Of a stretch of DNA of 64,000 nt, positions 53,130-64,000 are shown piece after piece. The stretch's first letter is position 1; each line of letters opens with the position of its first letter. The notes under the pieces were generated by a model, which saw only the letters and a list, made by a program, of their open reading frames with translations, searched no databases and was not told where the DNA came from. A program made the translations under genes and the position numbers. This DNA comes from Viola odorata (taxonomy: Eukaryota; Streptophyta; Magnoliopsida; Malpighiales; Violaceae): positions 45,296,158 to 45,360,157 of the forward strand of contig OY829540.1 of assembly GCA_963691705.1 (NCBI GenBank), written 5' to 3'.

Positions 53130-55956
53130 CGATGTGGGGACGTGACCCTTCACAACGCTTAACAGACAACATGTGCGGACGTGACCAGACACAACATTAA
53201 CAGACGACATGTGCGGACGTGACCAAACACAACATTTAAAACACGATGTGTGGACGTGACCCTTCACAACGCTTAACAGACAACATGTGCAGACGTGACC
53301 AGACACAACATTATCAGACGACATGTGCGGACATGACCAAACACGATGTGGGGACGTGACCCTTCATAACGCTTAATAGACATCATGTGCGGACGTGACC
53401 AGACACAACATTATCATACGACATGTGCGGACGTGACAAACACAACATTAAAAACACGATGTGGTGACGTGACCCTTCACAAAGCTTAACAGAAAACATG
53501 TGCAAACACAATATTAAAAACACGATGTGGGGACGTGACCCTTCACAACGCTAAACAGACAACATGTGCAAACACAACATTAAAAACACGATGTGGGGAC
53601 GTGACCCTGCACAACGCTTAACAGACAACATGTGCAGACGACACCAGACACAACATTATCAGACGACATGTGCGGACGTGACAAAACACGATGTGGGGAC
53701 GTGACCCTTCACAACGTTTAACAGACAACATGTGCGGACGTGACCAGACACAACATTATCAGACGACATGTGCGGACGTGACCAAACACAACATTAAAAA
53801 CACGATGTGGGGACGTGACCCTTCACAACGCTTAACAAACAACATGTGCAGACGTGACCAGACACAACATTATCAGATGACATGTGCGGATGTGACCAAA
53901 CACGATGTGGGGACGTGACCCTTCACAACGCTTAACAGACAACATGTGCGGACGTGACCAAACACAACATTAAAAATACGATGTGGGGACGTGACCTTTC
54001 ACAACGCTTAACAGACAACATGTGCAGACGTAACCAGACACAACATTATTAGACGACATGTGCGGCCGTGACCAAACACGATGTGAGGACGTAACCCTTC
54101 ACAATGCTTAACAGACAACATGTGCGGACGTGACCAGACACAACATTATCAGACGACATGTGCGGACGCGACCAAAAACGATGTGGGGACGTGACCCTTC
54201 ACAACTCTTAACAGACAACATGTGCGGACGTGACCAAACACAACATTAAAAATACGATGTGGGGACGTGACCTTTCACAACGCTTAACAGACAACATGTG
54301 CAGACGTGACCAGACACAACATTATCAGACGACATGTGCGGATGTGACCAAACACGATGTGGGGACGTGACCCTTCACAACGCTTAACAGACAACATGTG
54401 CGGACGTGACCAAACACAACATTAAAAATACGATGTGGGGACGTGACCTTTCACAACGCTTAACAGACAACATGTGCAGACGTGACCAGACACAACATTA
54501 TCAGACGACATGTGCGGATGTGACCAAACACGATGTGGGGACGTGACCCTTCACAACGCTTAACAGACAACATGTGCGGACGTGACCAAACACAACATTA
54601 AAAATACGATGTGGGGACGTGACCTTTCACAACGCTTAACAGACAACATGTGCAGACGTGACCAGACACAACATTATTAGACGACATGTGCGGACGTGAC
54701 CAAACACGATGTGAGGACGTAACCCTTCACAATGCTTAACAGACAACATGTGCGGACGTGACCAGACACAACATTATCAGACGACATGTGCGGACGCGAC
54801 CAAAAACGATGTGGGGACGTGACCCTTCACAACTCTTAACAGACAACATGTGCGGACGTGACCAAACACAACATTAAAAATACGATGTGGGGACGTGACC
54901 TTTCACAACGCTTAACAGACAACATGTGCAGACGTGACCAGACACAACATTATCAGACGACATGTGCGGATGTGACCAAACACGATGTGGGGACGTGACC
55001 CTTCACAACGCTTAACAGACAACATGTGCGGACGTGACCAAACACAACATTAAAAATACGATGTGGGGACGTGACCTTTCACAACGCTTAACAGACAACA
55101 TGTGCAGACGTGACCAGACACAACATTATCAGATGACATGTGCGGAAGTGACCAAAAACAACATTAAAAACACGATGTGGGGACGTGACCCTTCACAACG
55201 CTTAACAGACAACATGTGCAGACGTGACCAGACACAACATTATCAGACGACATGTGCGGATGTGACCAAACACGATGTGGGGACGTGACCCTTCACAACG
55301 CTTAACAGACAACATGTGCGGACGTGACCAAACACAACATTAAAAATACGATGTGGGGACGTGACCTTTCACAACGCTTAACAGACAACATGTGCAGACG
55401 TGACCAGACACAACATTATCAGATGACATGTGCGGAAGTGACCAAAAATAACATTAAAAACACGATGTGGGGACGTGACCCTTCACAACGCTTAACAGAG
55501 AACATGTGCGGACGTGACCGGACACAACATTATCAGACGACATGTGCGGACGTGACCAAACACGATGTGGGGACGTGACCCTTCACAACGCTTAACAGAC
55601 AACATGTGCGGACGTGACCAGACACAACATTATAAGACGCCATGTGCGGACGTGACCAAACACAACATTAAAAACACGATGAGTGGACGTGACCCTTCAC
55701 AACGCTTAACAGACAACATGTGCAGACGTGACCAGACACAACATTATAAGACGACATGTGCGGACATGACCAAACACGATGTGGGGACGTGACCCTTCAT
55801 AACGCTTAATAGACAACATGTGCGGACGTGACCAGACACAACATTTTCATACGACATGTGCGGACGTGACAAAACACAACATTAAAAACACGATGTGGTG
55901 ACGTGACCCTTCACAAAGCTTAACAGAAAACATGTGCAAACACAATATTAAAAACA
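53130..55956 (+). repeat. Third-family HOR, long form, 2,827 bp
   Basis: m3 (53344-53456) is 113 bp with GACAAACACAAC (one A fewer) and ATCATGTGC; m5 has ACGCTAAACAG. Compared with the 2,199-bp form it contains 628 extra bases: a second run of 76/100/76/100/100/76/100 monomers at about 54355-54982. m22 has ATTTTCATACG (55843). m6 carries the private GACGACACC near 53637. Confidence 0.88.
54355..54982 (+). repeat. 628-bp internal duplication in the long form
   Basis: Seven monomers (76, 100, 76, 100, 100, 76, 100 bp) repeat the m9-m13-type block that precedes them, including a second ATTATTAGAC monomer and a second GAGGACGTAACC monomer (54707). The same insertion in the same place is in the unit at 60355, and it is absent from the two units between. 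The exact edges are ambiguous because the flanks are homologous. Confidence 0.8.
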
Positions 55957-58155
55957 CGATGTGGGGACGTGACCCTTCACAACGCTTAACAGACAACATG
56001 TGCGGACGTGACCAGATACAACATTAACAGACGACATGTGCGGACGTGACCAAACACAACATTTAAAACACGATGTGTGGACGTGACCCTTCACAACGCT
56101 TAACAGACAACATGTGCAGACGTGACCAGACACAACATTATCAGACGACATGTGCGGACATGACCAAACACGATGTGGGGACGTGACCCTTCATAACGCT
56201 TAATAGACATCATGTGCGGACGTGACCAGACACAACATTATCATACGACATGTGCGGACGTGACAAACACAACATTAAAAACACGATGTGGTGACGTGAC
56301 CCTTCACAAAGCTTAACAGAAAACATGTGCAAACACAATATTAAAAACACGATGTGGGGACGTGACCCTTCACAACGCTAAACAGACAACATGTGTAAAC
56401 ACAACATTAAAAACACGATGTGGGGACGTGACCCTGCACAACGCTTAACAGACAACATGTGCAGACGTTACCAGACACAACATTATCAGACGACATGTGC
56501 GGACGTGACAAAACACGATGTGGGGACGTGACCCTTCACAACGCTTAACAGTCAACATGTGCGGACGTGACCAGACACAACATTATCAGACGACATGTGC
56601 GGACGTGACCAAACACAACATTAAAAACACGATGTGGGGACGTGACCCTTCACAACGCTTAACAAACAACATGTGCAGACGTGACCAGACACAACATTAT
56701 CAGACGACATGTGCGGATGTGACCAAACACGATGTGGGGACGTGACCCTTCACAACGCTTAACAGACAACATGTGCGGACGTGACCAAACACAACATTAA
56801 AAATACGATGTGGGGACGTGACCTTTCACAACGCTTAACAGACAACATGTGCAGACGTGACCAGACACAACATTATTAGACGACATGTGCGGACGTGACC
56901 AAACACGATGTGAGGACGTAACCCTTCACAATGCTTAACAGACAACATGTGCGGACGTGACCAGACACAACATTATCAGACGACATGTGCGGACGCGACC
57001 AAAAACGATGTGGGGACGTGACCCTTCACAACTCTTAACAGACAACATGTGCGGACGTGACCAAACACAACATTAAAAATACGATGTGGGGACGTGACCT
57101 TTCACAACGCTTAACAGACAACATGTGCAGACGTGACCAGACACAACATTATCAGACGACATGTGCGGATGTGACCAAACACGATGTGGGGACGTGACCC
57201 TTCACAACGCTTAACAGACAACATGTGCGGACGTGACCAAACACAACATTAAAAATACGATGTGGGGACGTGACCTTTCACAACGCTTAACAGACAACAT
57301 GTGCAGACGTGACCAGACACAACATTATCAGATGACATGTGCGGAAGTGACCAAAAACAACATTAAAAACACGATGTGGGGACGTGACCCTTCACAACGC
57401 TTAACAGACAACATGTGCAGACGTGACCAGACACAACATTATCAGACGACATGTGCGGATGTGACCAAACACGATGTGGGGACGTGACCCTTCACAACGC
57501 TTAACAGACAACATGTGCGGACGTGACCAAACACAACATTAAAAATACGATGTGGGGACGTGACCTTTCACAACGCTTAACAGACAACATGTGCAGACGT
57601 GACCAGACACAACATTATCAGATGACATGTGCGGAAGTGACCAAAAATAACATTAAAAACACGATGTGGGGACGTGACCCTTCACAACGCTTAACAGAGA
57701 ACATGTGCGGACGTGACCGGACACAACATTATCAGACGACATGTGCGGACGTGACCAAACACGATGTGGGGACGTGACCCTTCACAACGCTTAACAGACA
57801 ACATGTGCGGACGTGACCAGACACAACATTATAAGACGCCATGTGCGGACGTGACCAAACACAACATTAAAAACACGATGAGTGGACGTGACCCTTCACA
57901 ACGCTTAACAGACAACATGTGCAGACGTGACCAGACACAACATTATAAGACGACATGTGCGGACATGACCAAACACGATGTGGGGACGTGACCCTTCATA
58001 ACGCTTAATAGACAACATGTGCGGACGTGACCAGACACAACATTTTCATACGACATGTGCGGACGTGACAAAACACAACATTAAAAACACGATGTGGTGA
58101 CGTGACCCTTCACAAAGCTTAACAGAAAACATGTGCAAACACAATATTAAAAACA
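55957..58155 (+). repeat. Third-family HOR, short form, 2,199 bp
   Basis: 23 monomers, no m20, two m18-type monomers in tandem blocks. It carries ATGTGTAAACAC in m5 (56391) and ATTTTCATACG in m22 (58042). Private changes are GATACAACATTAAC in m1 and CAGTCAACATG near 56548. Confidence 0.9.
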
Positions 58156-60354
58156 CGATGTGGGGACGTGACCCTTCACAACGCTTAACAGACAACATGT
58201 GCGGACGTGACCAGACACAACATTAACAGACGACATGTGCGGACGTGACCAAACACAACATTTAAAACACGATGTGTGGACGTGACCCTTCACAACGCTT
58301 AACAGACAACATGTGCAGACGTGACCAGACACAACATTATCAGACGACATGTGCGGACATGACCAAACACGATGTGGGGACGTGACCCTTCATAACGCTT
58401 AATAGACATCATGTGCGGACGTGACTAGACACAACATTATCATACGACATGTGCGGACGTGACAAACACAACATTAAAAACACGATGTGGTGACGTGACC
58501 CTTCACAAAGCTTAACAGAAAACATGTGCAAACACAATATTAAAAACACGATGTGGGGACGTGACCCTTCACAACGCTAAACAGACAACATGTGTAAACA
58601 CAACATTAAAAACACGATGTGGGGACGTGACCCTGCACAACGCTTAACAGACAACATGTACAGACGTTACCAGACACAACATTATCAGACGACATGTGCG
58701 GACGTGACAAAACACGATGTGGGGACGTGACCCTTCACAACGCTTAACAGACAACATGTGCGGACGTGACCAGACACAACATTATCAGACGACATGTGCG
58801 GACGTGACCAAACACAACATTAAAAACACGATGTGGGGACGTGACCCTTCACAACGCTTAACAAACAACATGTGCAGACGTGACCAGACACAACATTATC
58901 AGACGACATGTGCGGATGTGACCAAACACGATGTGGGGACGTGACCCTTCACAACGCTTAACAGACAACATGTGCGGACGTGACCAAACACAACATTAAA
59001 AATACGATGTGGGGACGTGACCTTTCACAACGCTTAACAGACAACATGTGCAGACGTGACCAGACACAACATTATTAGACGACATGTGCGGACGTGACCA
59101 AACACGATGTGAGGACGTAACCCTTCACAATGCTTAACAGACAACATGTGCGGACGTGACCAGACACAACATTATCAGACGACATGTGCGGACGCGACCA
59201 AAAACGATGTGGGGACGTGACCCTTCACAACTCTTAACAGACAACATGTGCGGACGTGACCAAACACAACATTAAAAATACGATGTGGGGACGTGACCTT
59301 TCACAACGCTTAACAGACAACATGTGCAGACGTGACCAGACACAACATTATCAGACGACATGTGCGGATGTGACCAAACACGATGTGGGGACGTGACCCT
59401 TCACAACGCTTAACAGACAACATGTGCGGACGTGACCAAACACAACATTAAAAATACGATGTGGGGACGTGACCTTTCACAACGCTTAACAGACAACATG
59501 TGCAGACGTGACCAGACACAACATTATCAGATGACATGTGCGGAAGTGACCAAAAACAACATTAAAAACACGATGTGGGGACGTGACCCTTCACAACGCT
59601 TAACAGACAACATGTGCAGACGTGACCAGACACAACATTATCAGACGACATGTGCGGATGTGACCAAACACGATGTGGGGACGTGACCCTTCACAACGCT
59701 TAACAGACAACATGTGCGGACGTGACCAAACACAACATTAAAAATACGATGTGGGGACGTGACCTTTCACAACGCTTAACAGACAACATGTGCAGATGTG
59801 ACCAGACACAACATTATCAGATGACATGTGCGGAAGTGACCAAAAATAACATTAAAAACACGATGTGGGGACGTGACCCTTCACAACGCTTAACAGAGAA
59901 CATGTGCGGACGTGACCGGACACAACATTATCAGACGACATGTGCGGACGTGACCAAACACGATGTGGGGACGTGACCCTTCACAACGCTTAACAGACAA
60001 CATGTGCGGACGTGACCAGACACAACATTATAAGACGCCATGTGCGGACGTGACCAAACACAACATTAAAAACACGATGAGTGGACGTGACCCTTCACAA
60101 CGCTTAACAGACAACATGTGCAGACGTGACCAGACACAACATTATAAGACGACATGTGCGGACATGACCAAACACGATGTGGGGACGTGACCCTTCATAA
60201 CGCTTAATAGACAACATGTGCGGACGTGACCAGACACAACATTATCATACGACATGTGCGGACGTGACAAAACACAACATTAAAAACACGATGTGGTGAC
60301 GTGACCCTTCACAAAGCTTAACAGAAAACATGTGCAAACACAATATTAAAAACA
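58156..60354 (+). repeat. Third-family HOR, short form, 2,199 bp
   Basis: Same monomer order as the previous unit. It shares ATGTGTAAACAC in m5 with it, but its m22 reads ATTATCATACG like the unit to its right. Private changes: GACTAGACAC near 58424, ATGTACAGACGTTACC near 58657 and GCAGATGTGACC near 59793. Confidence 0.9.
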
Positions 60355-63181
60355 CGATGTGGGGACGTGACCCTTCACAACGCTTAACAGACAACATGTG
60401 CGGACGTGACCAGACACAACATTAACAGACGACATGTGCGGACGTGACCAAACACAACATTTAAAACACGATGTGTGGACGTGACCCTTCACAACGCTTA
60501 ACAGACAACATGTGCAGACGTGACCAGACACAACATTATCAGACGACATGTGCGGACATGACCAAACACGATGTGGGGACGTGACCCTTCATAACGCTTA
60601 ATAGACATCATGTGCGGACGTGACCAGACACAACATTATCATACGACATGTGCGGACGTGACAAACACAACATTAAAAACACGATGTGGTGACGTGACCC
60701 TTCACAAAGCTTAACAGAAAACATGTGCAAACACAATATTAAAAACACGATGTGGGGACGTGACCCTTCACAACGCTAAACAGACAACATGTGCAAACAC
60801 AACATTAAAAACACGATGTGGGGACGTGACCCTGCACAACGCTTAACAGACAACATGTGCAGACGTTACCAGACACAACATTATCAGACGACATGTGCGG
60901 ACGTGACAAAACACGATGTGGGGACGTGACCCTTCACAACGCTTAACAGAGAACATGTGCGGACGTGACCAGACACAACATTATCAGACGACATGTGCGG
61001 ACGTGACCAAACACAACATTAAAAACACGATGTGGGGACGTGACCCTTCACAACGCTTAACAAACAACATGTGCAGACGTGACCAGACACAACATTATCA
61101 GACGACATGTGCGGATGTGACCAAACACGATGTGGGGACGTGACCCTTCACAACGCTTAACAGACAACATGTGCGGACGTGACCAAACACAACATTAAAA
61201 ATACGATGTGGGGACGTGACCTTTCACAACGCTTAACAGACAACATGTGCAGATGTGACCAGACACAACATTATTAGACGACATGTGCGGACGTGACCAA
61301 ACACGATGTGAGGACGTAACCCTTCACAATGCTTAACAGACAACATGTGCGGACGTGACCAGACACAACATTATCAGACGACATGTGCGGACGCGACCAA
61401 AAACGATGTGGGGACGTGACCCTTCACAACTCTTAACAGACAACATGTGCGGACGTGACCAAACACAACATTAAAAATACGATGTGGGGACGTGACCTTT
61501 CACAACGCTTAACAGACAACATGTGCAGACGTGACCAGACACAACATTATCAGACGACATGTGCGGATGTGACCAAACACGATGTGGGGACGTGACCCTT
61601 CACAACGCTTAATAGACAACATGTGCGGACGTGACCAAACACAACATTAAAAATACGATGTGGGGACGTGACCTTTCACAACGCTTAACAGACAACATGT
61701 GCAGACGTGACCAGACACAACATTATCAGACGACATGTGCGGATGTGACCAAACACGATGTGGGGACGTGACCCTTCACAACGCTTAACAGACAACATGT
61801 GCGGACGTGACCAAACACAACATTAAAAATACGATGTGGGGACGTGACCTTTCACAACGCTTAACAGACAACATGTGCAGACGTGACCAGACACAACATT
61901 ATTAGACGACATGTGCGGACGTGACCAAACACGATGTGAGGACGTAACCCTTCACAATGCTTAACAGACAACATGTGCGGACGTGACCAGACACAACATT
62001 ATCAGACGACATGTGCGGACGCGACCAAAAACGATGTGGGGACGTGACCCTTCACAACTCTTAACAGACAACATGTGCGGACGTGACCAAACACAACATT
62101 AAAAATACGATGTGGGGACGTGACCTTTCACAACGCTTAACAGACAACATGTGCAGACGTGACCAGACACAACATTATCAGACGACATGTGCGGATGTGA
62201 CCAAACACGATGTGGGGACGTGACCCTTCACAACGCTTAACAGACAACATGTGCGGACGTGACCAAACACAACATTAAAAATACGATGTGGGGACGTGAC
62301 CTTTCACAACGCTTAACAGACAACATGTGCAGACGTGACCAGACACAACATTATCAGATGACATGTGCGGAAGTGACCAAAAACAACATTAAAAACACGA
62401 TGTGGGGACGTGACCCTTCACAACGCTTAACAGACAACATGTGCAGACGTGACCAGACACAACATTATCAGACGACATGTGCGGATGTGACCAAACACGA
62501 TGTGGGGACGTGACCCTTCACAACGCTTAACAGACAACATGTGCGGACGTGACCAAACACAACATTAAAAATACGATGTGGGGACGTGACCTTTCACAAC
62601 GCTTAACAGACAACATGTGCAGACGTGACCAGACACAACATTATCAGATGACATGTGCGGAAGTGACCAAAAATAACATTAAAAACACGATGTGGGGACG
62701 TGACCCTTCACAACGCTTAACAGAGAACATGTGCGGACGTGACCGGACACAACATTATCAGACGACATGTGCGGACGTGACCAAACACGATGTGGGGACG
62801 TGACCCTTCACAACGCTTCACAGACAACATGTGCGGACGTGACCAGACACAACATTATAAGACGCCATGTGCGGACGTGACCAAACACAACATTAAAAAC
62901 ACGATGAGTGGACGTGACCCTTCACAACGCTTAACAGAAAACATGTGCAGACGTGACCAGACACAACATTATAAGACGACATGTGCGGACATGACCAAAC
63001 ACGATGTGGGGACGTGACCCTTCATAACGCTTAATAGACAACATGTGCGGACGTGACCAGACACAACATTATCATACGACATGTGCGGACGTGACAAAAC
63101 ACAACATTAAAAACACGATGTGGTGACGTGACCCTTCACAAAGCTTAACAGAAAACATGTGCAAACACAATATTAAAAACA
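60355..63181 (+). repeat. Third-family HOR, long form, 2,827 bp
   Basis: Same length and 628-bp insertion as 53130-55956, but with ATGTGCAAACAC in m5 and ATTATCATACG in m22. Private changes: CAGAGAACATG in m7 near 60946, GCAGATGTGACC near 61250, CTTAATAGACAAC near 61608 and GCTTCACAGAC near 62815. Confidence 0.88.
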
Positions 63182-64000
63182 CGATGTGGGGACGTGACCC
63201 TTCACAACGCTTAACAGACAACATGTGCGGACGTGACCAGACACAACATTAACAGACGACATGTGCGGACGTGACCAAACACAACATTTAAAACACGATG
63301 TGTGGACGTGACCCTTCACAACGCTTAACAGACAACATGTGCAGACGTGACCAGACACAACATTATCAGACGACATGTGCGGACATGACCAAACACGATG
63401 TGGGGACGTGACCCTTCATAACGCTTAATAGACATCATGTGCGGACGTGACCAGACACAACATTATCATACGACATGTGCGGACGTGACAAACACAACAT
63501 TAAAAACACGATGTGGTGACGTGACCCTTCACAAAGCTTAACAGAAAACATGTGCAAACACAATATTAAAAACACGATGTGGGGACGTGACCCTTCACAA
63601 CGCTAAACAGACAACATGTGCAAACACAACATTAAAAACACGATGTGGGGACGTGACCCTGCACAACGCTTAACAGACAACATGTGCAGACGTTACCAGA
63701 CACAACATTATCAGACGACATGTGCGGACGTGACAAAACACGATGTGGGGACGTGACCCTTCACAACGCTTAACAGACAACATGTGCGGACGTGACCAGA
63801 CACAACATTATCAGACGACATGTGCGGACGTGACCAAACACAACATTAAAAACACGATGTGGGGACGTGACCCTTCACAACGCTTAACAAACAACATGTG
63901 CAGACGTGACCAGACACAACATTATCAGACGACATGTGCGGATGTGACCAAACACGATGTGGGGACGTGACCCTTCACAACGCTTAACAGACAACATGTG
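63182..64000 (+). repeat. Partial third-family HOR cut by the window edge
   Basis: m1-m8 are complete (63182-63954), with the 113-bp m3, ACGCTAAACAG in m5 and ACAAACAAC in m8, followed by the first 46 bp of m9. Nothing marks an end of the array. Confidence 0.92.

Larger units (their letters stand above)
1..64000 (+). repeat. Satellite DNA array with nested higher-order repeats, whole window
   Basis: All 64 kb tile without gaps into tandem monomers of one family, all in the same orientation; I worked through the window from one CGATGTGG-like start to the next, and the summed monomer lengths match the distances between HOR starts. Monomer lengths are 138, 114, 100, 76 and 66 bp, with single cases of 99, 90 and 62 bp and a 113-bp variant in the last zone. 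No unique insert, inverted segment, transposon, tRNA, rRNA or telomeric repeat was seen. The array is cut by both window edges. Size and hierarchy resemble eukaryotic centromeric or heterochromatic satellites; the location and any function are inference. Confidence 0.97.

Noticed and set aside
53130..60354. A 7,225-bp trimeric super-repeat (2,827 + 2,199 + 2,199)
   Set aside because: Only the return of the 2,827-bp form supports it. The markers ATTTTCATACG and ATGTGTAAACAC do not recur in step with a 7,225-bp period, so a local duplication of the short form is simpler.
1..64000. Many short open frames on both strands (62-106 codons, Cys-containing repeats)
   Set aside because: They recur once per monomer combination, start and stop at monomer variants, and simply follow the 114-bp period and the 14-bp frameshift. 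No frame runs longer than 106 codons, both strands give equally many, and no upstream gene signals or codon bias are seen.
1..64000. CRISPR-like array
   Set aside because: The repeat is regular, but the intervals between cores are themselves family members and not unique spacers; no cas genes or leader are present.
1..64000. CENP-B box
   Set aside because: I looked for the core pattern TTCGnnnnAnnCGGG on both strands; TTCG is not part of any common monomer and no match was seen.
1..64000. Regulatory sites: ACGTG (hypoxia-type), TGACGTGA (CRE-like, in GGTGACGTGACC), TGACCTTT (nuclear-receptor half-site-like)
   Set aside because: These short matches sit in the repeat consensus and so occur many times by descent. 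There is no promoter or gene nearby for them to regulate.
1..64000. Transposon or viral insertion, tRNA/rRNA genes, telomere repeats
   Set aside because: The monomer tiling leaves no unassigned stretch longer than a few bases, so there is no room for such elements.

Overview
The whole 64,000-base window is one uninterrupted satellite DNA array. I found no protein gene, RNA gene, transposon or unique sequence in it. Every base tiles head-to-tail, in one orientation, into monomers of one family, and the array runs off both ends. An array this size with nested higher-order repeats (HORs) points to a eukaryote, in heterochromatin of the centromeric, pericentromeric, knob or subtelomeric kind. The sequence does not say which, and I do not recognise the species. 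The monomer consensus is about 48% G+C, A-rich over T on this strand (41 A, 18 T in 114 bases), and not CpG-depleted.

Naming. The oldest visible unit is a 38-bp sub-repeat built on the core ATGTGSGGACGTGACC. Three diverged sub-repeats make a 114-bp monomer, counted here from each CGATGTGG-like start. Nearly all other monomers are whole sub-repeats with one of two fixed losses (14 or 10 bp): 138, 114, 100, 76, 66 and 62 bp. Monomers are numbered m1-m23 by place in the prototype HOR: 114, 100, 114, 66, 66, 100, 114, 100, 76, 100, 100, 76, 100, 100, 76, 100, 76, 114, 100, 138, 100, 114, 66 bp, total 2,210 bp. Two more (m24, 114 bp, with AAGACGCCATG; m25, 100 bp, starting CGATGAGTGG) occur in some units.

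Layout. (1) Positions 1-37,530 hold 2.2-kb HORs and rearranged derivatives ordered into a third tier. Each cycle begins with an 'alpha' HOR (m2 with ATGTACAG, m3 with ATCATACG), followed in full cycles by 'beta' HORs (ATGTGCAG, ATCAAACG), and is preceded by a GACGTCACC-marked tail. Cycles start at 625, 8809, 16693, 22581, 26611, 28849 and 31087 and measure 8,184, 7,884, 5,888, 4,030, 2,238, 2,238 and 6,444 bp. (2) Positions 37,531-49,027 hold a simpler tandem of single HORs, each derivable from a 25-monomer, 2,390-bp prototype. (3) Positions 49,028-51,337 are a scrambled transition. (4) From 51,338 to the end a third HOR family appears (2,199 or 2,827 bp) that lacks the 138-bp monomer.

There is no gene system here. 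What works together is the repeat hierarchy: replication slippage at the base, and unequal exchange in register between similar monomers above it. The short open frames in the window (at most 106 codons) are by-products of the 114-bp period and end where the 14-bp loss shifts the frame.
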